Assembly: GCA_963691705.1 (NCBI GenBank) | Contig: OY829537.1 | Coordinates: 55,032,304-55,096,303 of the forward strand | Reading direction: 5' to 3' | From: Viola odorata | Taxonomy: Eukaryota; Streptophyta; Magnoliopsida; Malpighiales; Violaceae | Length of the DNA stretch: 64,000 nucleotides | Shown here: positions 20,832 through 33,113 of the stretch, one piece after another | Layout: every line of letters begins with the position of its first letter | Numbering within the stretch: position 1 is the first letter of the stretch | Made by a program: the position numbers and the translations under genes | The notes under the pieces: generated by a model | Databases searched by the model: none | What the model was told of the DNA's origin: nothing | What the model saw: only the letters and a program-made list of their open reading frames with translations

Positions 20832-23748
20832 TGTTGCTACCCGATTTTGGTTTTTAAACTTTTCATTTGTCGCCTTTCTGTCATTAATTTTCTAAAATCG
20901 TACTTCCATTTATTTACGTCAGTCTGATGTTTATTTTTACGCTTAATGTCATTTAAATTTATTCCATACTTTTTTCGCATTTTTATCACTTTTTTCGTTC
21001 GAACCCGTATCGGTCCCGAGTCAAATTCTCGAAACTAAGGGTCGAACAATTTCACTCATTAGCTACTTAGCTTTTATTATTATTTTAACTCACTCAAATT
21101 CATTGCATTTCACTCAATTTATATTTTTAGTATTTTTTTACACTCGAACGTTTGTTATTTACCTGCGATTTTTATCGAACTATTTAGCAAACTTTTCGTC
21201 GCTCCTGTATGCTAATTATCTTAGTTTATTTATACGTCCTAACATTTTCTGTTCAAGGTTTTAGCAAAATTTTCATGTATCGTAAATACGAGCTAAAAAT
21301 AATTCGCTAGTATGCAATTAATTTGCATAATTTGCATTTGACAACATCCTTATCCCTTTGCTTCGATCCTTCCCCAAACCGCCTTACTGTTCTCGAGGCT
21401 ACCTCATCATCTCTCCCTCTCCATTTTTCAAAGAGCCTACTTCCTCTCAACTCATCCATGCTCCTTCAGAAAATCTCCTCGAGCCTCACCCTCTACATTT
21501 TCCAAGCCTACTATCTAACCATCATCATCTCTACTCCCTCAGCCAGCCCTCAATATCCATTTCTCCTTCTATAAATAGCATCTCCAAGCAATAAGCAAGA
21601 GGGGGGGGAGAGGAGCACAAAAATTCACACATCTCCTCCCACGCCAATTCACACCCTCGTTCCAATTCTCACCTTCCAAATCATCTCACTCTCACCTCTG
21701 TAAAATTAAATCCAAGCAACCCAGTCAATTCAATCCCTCATTTGCAGCAAATTCAATCCAACCCACTGCAAAATTAAAATCCAAACACCCTATGCCAATT
21801 AAATCAAAATCCAATCCATGGCAAAATTAAATTCAAATTAAATCAAAAAAATACAATCGGCCATCCCACACCCGGCCGCAGCGCCCACCGCCGCATCGCC
21901 ACACCCAGTCGCATCGCCGGCCAGCCACGCCATCACACGCCGCCGCTGCCAAATCACAGCCACCACTGCTGACCAAGAACCGCCACCAAATCTGCCTTCA
22001 AAACACCCCTAAAATCAGCCTCAAAACACCCTTTAAATCGTCAACCAATCAGCCCCTAAACCCACCTCAAATCAGCCACAATCACAACCCCAAATCCCAG
22101 CCAATGTAAACTCTCATTCCATCACTCAATCTAAATTAATCATACAAAATTACTCCGGCTGCCACGCTCTGGCCCAGCGACCGTCCGATTCGTCCTGGCC
22201 GCGGACACCGCTGCTCCACCGCGTTCGTTCTCTTTCCCGGACTAGCTGCACCTCAGTAACTTCATGTCCCTTTCTTCTCTAGTTTGATTGGCGGTTATTG
22301 CCTGCGTTGCTGTTGTGTTTGTGCTCGGTTTGCAGGGGGTCTCGGGTTGAGGAGAAGGGAATGGGGTAGCCGGCGGCATTGGAAGAAGAAGGGAGGATTG
22401 GATTAGGTTTTTGTGGTTATTTGTTCTTGTTTGTGGGCTTGGACCGGCTAGAAGAAGAAAAGAAAAGAGAAGTGTGTTTAATTATTTAGGGTTTGGGCTT
22501 CGGCCCAAAGAGGAGAAGAAAAGAAGTGCTGGGCCACGCCAGGCCCAGCTGGAGGAAAGGCCAACCCAGTGGGCTGGCTATCTTGGGCCCATTTTCGGCC
22601 CTTCGCAATTTTTCATTTACCGCACAATCTTGTACTGTTTATTTATTTTCCGCACTTGTATTATTTATTTAATTGTCCGTATGCTTGTATTGTTTATTTA
22701 ATTTTTCGTATGTTTGTACTGTTTATTTAATTTCCGCACCTGTACTGTTTATTTAATTTTCGTATGACTGCACTGTTTATTTTATTTTTGTATGCGTGCA
22801 TGTTTAATTATTTATTTTCAGATGTTTTTGCATGTTTAATGTTTCCGCTTGCGTTTAAATCGCCAAATTAATCGCATCGCTTGCATGTCGATTAATTGCA
22901 TGCCTGTATTATTTAATTGCTCGTGTTTGTCTCGCATGTTTAATTTGTTTCCGTACGCTCGCATGTTTAATTATTATTTTCGTACACTTGCATGTTTAAG
23001 TATTATTTTTGTATGCTTGAATATTTAATTATTACTTTCGTATGCTTTAGCATAGTTAATTATTTTCCTTACACATAGTCGTTAAAAATAATTATTTCAC
23101 TTGTGTGCCTACAATAATTTTAATGTTGATTATTCGTATGCTCGTACTTTTTAATTATTTTTGCATGCCTAAATAATTATTCTGCTCGCGTTTAATCGCT
23201 AGAATTAACTATTTCACTCGCGATAAGCCATTAAATATTTATCTCTTTCGACTATCATTTTTTTGAATTAATAATCTCGACTTTGTAGGGCAAATCAATC
23301 GACGCCCTTCACAAGTACGCCTCATAACTTCACTCAAAAAGGGTATATCCGCCCAATACCCTTCACAAGTAAACGTTTCTCCCCTTTTATTTATTCTACG
23401 CTTTTTTCCGCTTATACGCTCGTATTATTTAGAAATATTAAAATTTAATGTAATCCATTGGGCATGATCATTAAATTAGGAATCTTTATTTTTCAAACAT
23501 GATTTTAAACACCTCTTTTCTCCAGTAACCTTTTAGGATGAGACTCGGGTGCCTAACACCCTCCCGAGTCCATAAATCGACCCCGAACTACCGTTCTCGG
23601 GTTCAGACCCACTTCGCCTTAGTTTTTTTTATTTTTTATGCGTGACCATTAGGTTCCCTAAAACCTAGAAACAAATTAGGGTGGCGACTTCTCACATCTA
23701 GTCCCAAACCAGCGTCGCGTTAGGAAAACCCAAAAAGGGGGTGCGACA
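20832..23748 (+). repeat. Z 5' LTR
   Basis: It begins TGTTGCTACCCG and ends GTGCGACA. The promoter TATA (CTATAAATAG) is at 21569-21578, with a TC-rich stretch before it. It is near identical to the 3' LTR, but carries about 42 bp extra near 21806-21850 and lacks about 28 bp present near 32093 of the 3' LTR. Confidence 0.92.
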
Positions 23749-23775
23749 GTTTGGCGACTTCACTGGGGACTAACA
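23749..23775 (+). promoter_or_regulatory. Z primer-binding region
   Basis: Directly after the LTR is GTTTGGCGACTTCACTGGGG. Tat/Ogre elements characteristically have a TGGCGAC...CTGGGGAC sequence here, complementary to a tRNA 3' end. The family resemblance is clear; which tRNA matches was not checked. Confidence 0.7.
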
Positions 23776-25990
23776 GGGTCGAAGCCGGAATTTATTTTTG
23801 AGGTGTTTATTTTTATTTACTTGATTAATTGTCATTTTTGGCATGCTTTTTATACATGATTAATTATTTTTGTTGTATTCTTGTATGATATTTTTGCATG
23901 ATCATTATTTTTCATGTATTTATTCACGTTGATAAATTGTTGTATTTTTATACATGACTGATGTTTTGTTACTCGTTTTGATAAACTGTCATCCATACAC
24001 AATTTCACGCATAATCCCTATCGCCGGGCATCACCAAATAGGATTAGGTCGGTAGTAGTGAAGTCCAGGGGCCTACGCCCTGGTAAGCTTTCACGGACCC
24101 ACACTCGGACTTGAACCCCTAAATGGGTGAGCGCCCCGATTCTTTGATGTTTCGGTAAGCAATCACATATCCATTTACTGAGGGACCACTTTTATGGTAT
24201 CGTCCGGGAGCCTTCCAGCCAGTTAGAAGTAGTAAATGGCACCCCAGCATATGCATCATATTGAAATGCGTATATTGCGATTTTGTTTCACTTTTCCACT
24301 AATTTCTCAAAAATTTCCATTTACAACTAGTTTCTCAAAATTTTCCATAAATAATTTCCCAAAATTTTTTCCACATTTTACAAAGTGTTTCTCAAATTTT
24401 TCACATTTTACAAATTGATTTCGTTATTTTTGCAAAATTTTCCACATTGAAAATCTTTTTCCGCAAAATCTCCACATTGGCAAATTTTTCGTAAATTTGT
24501 CGCATTTGTAATTTCTTTACAATTTCCCCATATTTGCAAGTTTTTTTGCAATGTCTCCATGTTTGCCAATTTTTTTTTACAATTTCTCAATATCCATAAA
24601 TTTTTCCGCAATCCTTCACATGTACAATTTTTCGCATTTTTTCACTTTTTCAAAACTTTCTCTACGATTTTTCCACGAGTCAAATTTCTCCACAATTTTT
24701 TCACGTATGCAATGATTTTCGCAGTTTTCCCACGTGTGCAATTTCTCCGTATATTGCTCCACAGGTACAACTTTTCCCGCAATTTTTTACTTTGGCAAAT
24801 TCTTTCGAAAATCTCTCCATGTGTGTAAATTCTTCCATGATTTTTTCCATGTATGCGAAAAAATTGCCGCAATTTTTTTCACATGCAAATTCTTTCGCGA
24901 TTTTCCCATGTTTATAATTTTGTCTCAGTTATCTCCGTAATTCTCCATGCTTGCAATTATTTTATTACCATTATTATCCACATTTTACTCTTCTAACTTA
25001 TTAAATCATCATTCTAATTTTCAGTCTATTTTGGATGCTATTGATTAGTTTTCTTTCTTACAGAACGAAGGCATGAAAAGGGCTTCACCATAGTCGAGCC
25101 TATGACTATAAACAAGGGCACTCCGTGGGAGGCAACCCACGTGTTCTTTTTCAAATATTTCAATTCTTGTCGATTTTAATTTGTAATTCCTAATTTTGGG
25201 ATATCCTTCCCTCAGACTTACTATTTAATTCCCCCTTTTTCTGTGCAATGAGGATTGTAAACTGGGGGGCAAGCAAGTGGAATGACGACCAGGAGAAAGC
25301 GTCAGGAAGCCTTGACGTCCAAGAATCCGAATCATACTAGGAGTCCCTGCATAAAGCTTCACCAGAAAAGGGAGAGTCTAAAACCTATTAATTACGTTGC
25401 CCATTTTCCTAAATTGTTCTTCAATTCTACCCATTGTTTCTCTCTTATTTTTGCAGGAACTCGAATCATACTATGGTCATTTGCATAATGTTCAGCGAGA
25501 TAAAGGAATCCTCCCCTTATCAAGTCTTGAATGACCATCTTGTGTGCCTTTACTGCCCTGCCGCGGGCATCGGGAAGTTCATTATGCATTCTACACCGGG
25601 GGGCAACCTTTTGGAAATTCCTCACTCCCATCCATTGCGGCGGCTCAGTTCTCCCTATTTTCATTCTTTGCGGTGACCACACCTTGCTGTCCTCTTTACT
25701 TCAGCATTCGAACTCTACGGGGTTCTCGCCCTGACCTCAATCTACATTCCTATATGAACACTGCAGTGTACATCAACGTCAGAGTGAGGTTTACATTCAT
25801 AGTTCTGCAACAACGCTTTGCGCCGACCTCAGCACTTTTTGCTGCACACATCCAGAGAAGTTCACTTAACTCTCTGCCTATTTAAATTTCATACAATCAT
25901 TCTGCATTCATTCCCACATTGGGGGCAACGTTTTAAATTATTCATAAATTTCTCGTGAGTGGTCATACCCTTACATTTTTGTCTATAAAA
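23776..25990 (+). repeat. Z 5' internal non-coding region with degenerate array
   Basis: From about 24280 to 24960, T-rich units of roughly 25-40 bp recur, with phrases such as TTTTCCACATTT, GCAATTTTT and CAAATTTCTCC. They are too diverged to give one period by eye. The flanks (23776-24280, 24960-25990) are unique non-coding sequence with no gag-like frame. Nothing in X's surviving leader matches it by eye. Confidence 0.6.
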
Positions 25991-26666
25991 TTGCTAACAT
26001 TATTAAGATTTGTTGTAATTGTAAACCAAATTCTTTGAATAAAATTCACACTACCCTCAAAATTTTCAAACCTTCCATAGATTAAGCATGTTCAACATGT
26101 TACTGCATCGTGGATAACTTGTGCATCCAGTCGAAATTTTATGACATGCATGATCTTGCCTGCTAGCTCTTATATCTGCAGCATGTTTAGACGTAAGCCA
26201 TCATAAACACATCCCTGCGAGCATTTTGGGCCTTCACGCCATACTTCCTTCATGAGTGCAAATGCCTGACTAAGTGCTAGTTGGATTTGCATAATATCCA
26301 GGGTACATGCACATTTAGACATGGGATAGCTGTAAGATGACAGGGGACTTTGCTCTTTGCTTCCACCTTTCTTTGGTTTTCTTATTCTTTTATCTTCAAA
26401 CACTTGCTCTTTCTCTCTATTCAATTCATTTCTTTTCTAAGCCGCTCGAAAAATCTCACTTCCACCTGAATTCCCTAAATAATGAGCAGTACCCAACTGA
26501 GGTTGACAACTGAAGGCAAGGTGTACGTCGAACTTGGTTTGCATAAAAGGGAAAGAGAAACCCCCGGAGATTGCTAATGATCAACGCCAGAAGAAGGACC
26601 GAATAGATAAGGACTTGAAGACCCCCCACCAAAGACAAGACGAAACTTGTACTTGCTTTTGCTTGC

Positions 26667-26697
<31 letters not shown>

Positions 26698-27754
26698 AAA
26701 AATCAAAGAAAAAAAAACACTCAAGAAAAAGTGTTCAAAGAACACAATCAACAAAAAGCAGAAGCAAGTACAAAAATGGTCGAAAGTCAACAAAATGGTC
26801 TCAAAACCAAGAAGAGATCATTCCAATGAAAACTCAAAAACTGACGCTTCGTCAACGACAAACGATCTCAAAAGTAAAAGAGATCATTCCCTGCAAAGAT
26901 TCAGAAACTGGTGCACCTCGTCAACAACAAATGGTAATCTCCAAGATGGAGCATCCCCAACAAAGACTAAAGAATTCGTGCACCTTACCTCCGGACAGCA
27001 ACCTCAGTTGAGCATCGCTCATTAAAACCAAAAGGCACTTTCTTTTTAAACAGATCCTTTCTTTCTTCTTCTTTCTATCTACACACTTTACTTCCTTTCT
27101 CTTGCAAAGTCCTCTCGATTATTTGAAGGCCCCTGCATGTGCATCTTCATTTGAAGTTTATTCACTCGGATTGACATTGCAAATCTGATTTTGTGCTATG
27201 TTTGTTGCATTTTTATGAGTGTAAACACGTAGCCTTGTTTCTAAGTGTGAGCGCAAACACCAGTATCCGGTGAGGATTGCTTATATCTACATGATGTGGG
27301 AAACTCTTATCCTTGAGGTCGTTATCTCCTAGGCAAGATGCAGATGCTTTTCTAGGCTTGTATCAAGCATGCTTATATGATAGAAACTGGATGACCTATT
27401 CTCCAGAAATACATAAACTTGTTGAACATTCTCTTGATAGGGAAGTTAGTTTTATCAAATACTGGGGGCAAACTTTAGGGTAGTGTGGGAATACTTTCAT
27501 ATGCAACATACATGATTTGATTTCATTGTTTCCATTTATCAATTGCCTTCTCTTTTTCCACCCATTACTGCTTCGTGTTTGTTTCCTCCCTATTGGCAGG
27601 ATACAGATTCGCGTCAGTGGAATCTCACACTGTGATCAACCTCCGCGCAGCAAGCCATCCATCAATATCCGAATGGAGTACGTTACCACTCCACAATCAA
27701 CTTTGTGCGGCGAATCATATTTCCGCCAAGCATCCTAATAGGGTACGTTACCGC
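25991..27754 (+). other. Z internal non-coding region shared with X
   Basis: The stretch around 26170-26370 matches the reverse complement of about 36700-36910 in X, and 27235-27280 matches around 35850-35880. A homopolymer A run at about 26669-26690, followed by A-rich sequence, corresponds to the T-rich stretch 36300-36375 of X. No protein family is recognised. Confidence 0.6.
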
Positions 27755-27950
27755 TCTCCTTCCAAAACTTCGTGTGGTGGTTCAAAACCCCACCCTTCAA
27801 AAATTCCATGAGGCTAGGCGGTTTGTTCCCCACCTTTCAAACTTTCGTGTGGCGGTCCAAAACCCCACCTTTCAAAATTTTGTGTGGTGGTTCAAGCCCC
27901 ACCTTTTAAAATTTCGTGTGGCGGTCCAAAACCCCACTTTTCAAAATCTT
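27755..27950 (+). repeat. Tandem array, about 37-bp unit, 4-5 copies (Z)
   Basis: Units of the form TTCGTGTGGCGGTCCAAAAC followed by CCCACCTTTCAAAAT repeat four to five times with small changes (GTGGTGGTT versus GTGGCGGTC). Confidence 0.8.
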
Positions 27951-28004
27951 GGGGGCAACAATGCCCGAGCAAAGCTGACTTTTACTTTCCCGCATTATCA
28001 TCCA

Positions 28005-29012
28005 TCCTCATTATCAGAGTGACATCTTCCTCATTATCCGAGAGAAGACCATCTCACTATCCGAGATTATCATCCGTCCTCACTATTAGAGTGACATCTT
28101 CCTCATTATCCGAGAGAAGAACCGTTCTCACTATCCGAGATCATCATTGTCCTCACTATCAGAGTGACATCATCCTCACTATCAGAGCGACATCTTCCTC
28201 ATTATCCGAGAGAAGACCATCTCATTATCCGAGATTATCATCCGTCCTCACTATCAGAGTGACATCTTTTCTCATTATCCGAGAGAAGAACCGATCTCAC
28301 TATCCGAGATCATCATCGTCCTCACTATCAGAGTGACATCATCCTCACTATCAGAGTGACATCTTCCTCATTATCCGAGAGAAGACCATCTCACTATCCG
28401 AGATTATCATCCGTCCTCACTATCAGAGTGACATCTTCCTCATTATCCGAGAGAAGAACCGTTCTTACTATCCGAGATCATCATCGTCCTCACTATCAGA
28501 GTGACATCGTCCTCACTATCAGAGCGACATCTTCCTCATTATCCGAGAGAAGACCATCTCATTATCCAAGATTATCATCCGTCCTCACTATCAGAGTGAC
28601 ATCTTCCTCATTATCCGAGAGAAGAACCGTTCTCACTATCCGAGATCATCATCGTCCTCACTATCAGAGCGACATCGTCCTCACTATCAGAGCGACATCT
28701 TCCTCATTATCCGAGAGAAGACCATCTCATTATCCGAGATTATCATCCGTCGTCACTATCAGAGTGACATCTTCCTCATTATCCGAGAGAAGAACCGATC
28801 TCACTATCCGAGATCATCATCGTCCTCACTATCAGAGCGACATCTTCCTCATTATCCGAGAAAAGACCATCTCATTATCCGAGACCATCATCGTCCTCAC
28901 TATCGGAGCGACATCTTCCTCATTATCCGAGAGAAGACCATCTCACTATCCGAGATCATCATCTGTCCTCACTATCAGAGCGACATCATCCTCATTATCC
29001 GAGAAGGCCAAG
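28005..29012 (+). repeat. Higher-order tandem array: ~24-bp monomers in ~168-bp units (Z)
   Basis: Every monomer contains CTCA(C/T)TATC(C/A)GAG. Monomer variants recur in a fixed order, so the phrase GACATCTTCCTCATTATCC followed by GAGAGAAGACC returns near 28022, 28190, 28357, 28527 and 28693. That is about every 168 bp, or seven monomers. Because 24 is a multiple of three, long frames stay open through the array; they are not genes. Confidence 0.88.
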
Positions 29013-29129
29013 ATTTTCCTCAGTATCCAAAGCAAAACAACCATCAAAACTTTTCTGCATCACTCAGCGACGGCCTACGAGTACGACCCTCGACGGCGCT
29101 GAGTTTACATTTTTCGCACTTTACCTTTC

Positions 29130-30100
29130 CGCACAAAGGTATGGACTGCGAGTGCTACCCTCGCCCTACCTGATCTACATTTCACCCCACTATCAGGGAA
29201 GTCTTCATTTACATTTCTGCCAATTTATTTTTCACCCAATTATCAGGGAAGTCAGCATCTACGTTTCACCCCACTATCAGGGAAGTCTTCATTTACATTT
29301 CTGTCATTTGCATTTCACCCCACTATCAGGGAAGTCTTCATTTATATTTCTGCCAATTTATTTTTCACCCCATTATCAGGGAAGTCAGCATCTACGTTTC
29401 GCCCCACTATTAGGGAAGTCATCATTTACATTTCCATCATTTACTTTTCATCTCAACTCATCACTTATATTTTCGCAATCTACTTTTCATCCCAAATCGT
29501 CATTTATATTCTTGCAATTTATTTTTCACCCCACTATCAGGGAAATTGTCATTTACTTTTCTGCAATTTACTCTTTACCCCACTATCAGGGAAATCATCA
29601 TTTACATTTCTGCAATTTACTTTTTACCCCACTATCAGGGAAATCATCATTTACATTTCTGCAATTTACTTTTTACACCACTATCAGGGAAGTCATCATT
29701 TGTATTTCTGCAATTTACCTTTCCTGCAACTTACTTTCCTGCAAATTTACTTTTCTTTACTTTACTTTATTGCATGAAACTTCACATTTAAATTTGCATA
29801 GTTGAGTCAGAACTACATCAGCATCAGACGACGCTCAAGCATCAAGGTATGGACTGCGAGTGCTACCCTCGCCCTACCCGATTTACATTTCATCATTTAC
29901 ATTTTTCCTCATTATCAGAGAAGTTTGTCATTTACCCGCAATTTACTTTTCACCCATTATCAGGGAAGTCGTCATTTACATTTTTCCTCATTATCAGAGA
30001 AGTCATTTACATTTCTACCTATTTACTTTTCATCCCAGTATCAGGGACATGTCATTTACATTTCTGTATTTCACCCCATTACTAGGGAAGTCTGCATTTA
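29130..30100 (+). repeat. Tandem arrays of CTATCAGGGAAGTC-type units (Z)
   Basis: Units of about 45-65 bp contain CACCCCACTATCAGGGAAGTC-like and CATTTACATTTCTGC phrases, at 29180-29740 and again at 29890-30095. Two copies of GACTGCGAGTGCTACCCTCG (about 29146 and 29853) frame the array. The same phrase, reversed, is the core of an 8-copy array in X (34650-35065). Confidence 0.8.
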
Positions 30101-30139
30101 CATTCCGCATTAAACCATTGCTGGTTCGGTAGCAACCAT

Positions 30140-30204
30140 CTTTACTGCTCATCAAAAATCTTGATCACATCAAATTTTTGATAAGACAGTAAAGAGGGGG
30201 CAAC
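30140..30204 (+). promoter_or_regulatory. Z hairpin overlapping the polypurine tract
   Basis: CTTTACTG (30140-30147) and ATCAAAAAT (30151-30159) are followed by their complements ATTTTTGAT (30174-30182) and CAGTAAAG (30187-30194). The last arm runs into the PPT AAAGAGGGGGCAAC (30191-30204), which ends at the 3' LTR. X has the same structure at 34500-34564. The PPT primes second-strand DNA synthesis; a role for the hairpin is inference. Confidence 0.75.
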
Positions 30205-33108
30205 TGTTGCTACCCGATTTTGGTTTTTAAACTTTTCATTTGTCGCCTTTCTGTCATTAATTTTCTAAAATCGTACTTCCATTTATTTACGTCAGTCTGA
30301 TGTTTATTTTTACCCTTAATGTCATTTAAATTTATTCCATACTTTTTTCGCATTTTTATCACTTTTTTCGTTCGAACCCGTATCGGTCCCGAGTAAAATT
30401 CTCGAAACTAAGGGTCGAACAATTTCACTCATTAGCTACTTAGCTTTTATTATTATTTTAACTCACTCAAATTCATTGCATTTCACTCAATTTATATTTT
30501 TAGTATTTTTTTACACTCGAACTTTTGTTATTTACCTGCGATTTTTATCGAACTATTTAGCAAACTTTTCGTCGCTCCTGTATGCTAATTATCTTAGTTT
30601 ATTTATACGTCCTAACATTTTCTGTTCAAGGTTTTAGCAAAATTTTCATGTATCGTAAATACGAGCTAAAAATAATTCGCTAGTATGCAATTAATTTGCA
30701 TAATTTGCATTTGACAACATCCTTATCCCTTTGCTTCGATCCTTCCCCAAACCGCCTTACTGTTCTCGAGGCTACCTCATCATCTCTCCCTCTCCATTTT
30801 TCAAAGAGCCTACTTCCTCTCAACTCATCCATGCTCCTTCAGAAAATCTCCTCGAGCCTCACCCTCTCCATTTTCCAAGCCTACTATCTAACCATCATCA
30901 TCTCTACTCCCTCAGCCAGCCCTCAATATCCATTTCTCCTTCTATAAATAGCAGCTCCAAGCAATAAGCAAGAGGGGGGGAGAGGAGCACAAAAATTCAC
31001 ACATCTCCTCCCACGCCAATTCACACCCTCGTTCCAATTCTCACCTTCCAAATCATCTCACTCTCACCTCTGTAAACTTAAATCCAAGCAACCCAGTCAA
31101 TTCAATCCCTCCTTTGCAGCAAATTCAATCGAACCCACTGCAAAATTAAAATCCAAACACCCTATGCCAATTAAATCAAAATACAATCGGCCATCCTACA
31201 CCCAGCCACAGCGCCCACCGCCGCATCGCCACACCCAGCTGCATCGCCGGCCAGCCATGCCATCACACGCCGCCGCTGCCAAATCACAGCCACCGCTGCT
31301 GACCAAGAACCGCCACCAAATCTGCCTTCAAAACACCCCTAAAATCAGCCTCAAAACACCCTTTAAATCGTCAACCAATCAGCCCCTAAACCCACCTCAA
31401 ATCAGCCACAATCACAACCCCAAATCCCAGCCAATGTAAACTCTTATTCCATCACTCAATCTAAATTAATCATACAAAATTACTCCGGCTGCCACGCTCT
31501 GGCCCAGCAACCGTCCGATTCGTCCTGGCCGCGGCCACCGCTGCTCCACCGCGTTCGCTCTCTTTCCCGGACCAGCTGCACCTCTGTAACTTCATGTCCC
31601 TTTCTTCTCTAGTTTGATTGGCGGTTATTGCCTGCCTTGCTGTTGTGTTTGTGCTCGTTTTGCAGGGGGTCTCGGGTTGAGGAGAAGGGAATGGGGTAGC
31701 CGGCGGCATTGGAAGAAGAAGGGAGGATTGGATTAGGTTTTTGTGGTTATTTGTTCTTGTTTGTGGGCTTGGACCGGCTAGAAGAAGAAAAGAAAGGAGA
31801 AGTGTGTTTAATTATTTAGGGTTTGGGCTTCGACCCAAAGAGGAGAAGAAAAGAAGTGCTGGGCCACGCCAGGCCCAGCTGGAGGAAAGGCCAGCCCAGT
31901 GGGCTGGCTATCTTGGGCCCATTTTCGGCCCTTCGCAATTTTTCATTTACCGCACAATCTTGTACTGTTTATTTATTTTCCGCACTTGTATTATTTATTT
32001 AATTGTCCGTATGCTTGTATTGTTTATTTAATTTTTTGTATGTTTGTACTGTTTATTTAATTTCCGCACCTGTACTGTTTATTTAATTTTCGTATGCCTA
32101 TACTGTTTATTTAATTTTCGTATGACTGCACTGTTTATTTTATTTTCGTATGCGTGCATGTTTAATTATTTATTTTCAGATGTTTTTGCATGTTTAATGT
32201 TTCCGCTTGCGTTTAAATCGCCAAATTAATCGCATCGCTTGCATGTCGATTAATTGCATGCCTGTATTATTTAATTGCTCGTGTTTGTCTCGCATGTTTA
32301 ATTTGTTTCCGTACGCTCGCATGTTTAATTATTATTTTCGTACACTTGCATGTTTAAGTATTATTTTTGTATGCTTACATATTTAATTATTACTTTCGTA
32401 TGCTTTAGCATAGTTAATTATTTTCCTTACACATAGTCGTTAAAAATAATTATTTCACTTGTGTGCCTACAATAATTTTAATGTTGATTATTCGTATGCT
32501 CGTACTTTTTAATTATTTTTGCATGCCTAAATAATTATTCTGCTCGCGTTTAATCGCTAGAATTAACTATTTCACTCGCGATAAGCCATTAAATATTTAT
32601 CTCTTTCGACTATCATTTTTTTGAATTAATAATCTCGACTTTGTAGGGCAAATCAATCGACGCCCTTCACAAGTACGCCTCATAACTTCGCTCAAAAAGG
32701 GTATATCCGCCCAATACCCTTCACAAGTAAACGTTTCTCCCCTTTTATTTATTCTACGCTTTTTTTCGCTTATACGCTCGTATTATTTAGAAATATTAAA
32801 ATTTAATGTAATCCATTGGGCATGATCATTAAATTAGGAATCTTTATTTTTCAAACATGATTTTAAACACCTCTTTTCTCCGGTAACCTTTTAGGATGAG
32901 ACTCGGGTGCCTAACACCCTCCCGAGTCCATAAATCGACCCCGAACCACCGTTCTCGGGTTCAGACCCACTTCGCCTTAGTTTTTTTTTTATTTTTTATG
33001 CGTGACAATTAGGTTCCCTAAAACCTAGAAACAAATTAGGGTGGCGACTTCTCACATCTAGTCCCAAACCAGCGTCGCGTTAGGAAAACCCAAAAAGGGG
33101 GTGCGACA
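30205..33108 (+). repeat. Z 3' LTR
   Basis: This is a TGTTGCTACCCG...GTGCGACA copy of the 5' LTR with few substitutions; the TATA box is at 30942-30951. It is followed by the GATTT duplication (33109-33113), after which X's LTR resumes. Confidence 0.92.
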
Positions 33109-33113
33109 GATTT

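Larger units (their letters stand above)
20832..33108 (+). mobile_element. Element Z: pol-less LTR retrotransposon (LARD-like)
   Basis: This 12.3-kb element has LTRs 20832-23748 and 30205-33108 (2917 and 2904 bp, nearly identical) and a perfect GATTT duplication (20827-20831, 33109-33113). It has a primer-binding region at 23749 and a PPT at 30191-30204. The 6.46-kb interior has no gag, protease, RT or integrase, only tandem arrays and non-coding sequence. Its 3' half (about 26000-30204) matches, in reverse, the X 3' domain (34500-37130). Z would depend on proteins from an X-like partner. It is younger than X because it lies inside X's LTR. Confidence 0.9.

Noticed and set aside
22411..22701. 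96-codon frame in the Z LTR, repeated at 31741-32031
   Set aside because: Present in both LTRs simply because they are copies; no domain, and the region is the transcribed LTR leader.
26534..27025. Lys-rich open frame in Z
   Set aside because: Generated by a poly-A run and A-rich sequence; the corresponding region of X is non-coding and T-rich in reverse.
27884..29102. Long plus-strand open frames (150 and 248 codons) rich in SSLSERRPSHYPRL-type repeats
   Set aside because: They run through the 24-bp tandem array; the 3n period keeps frames open. No start context, domain or non-repetitive coding part.
24270..29740. CRISPR-like regularity of the tandem repeats
   Set aside because: Contiguous arrays without unique spacers, in a plant retrotransposon; not CRISPR.
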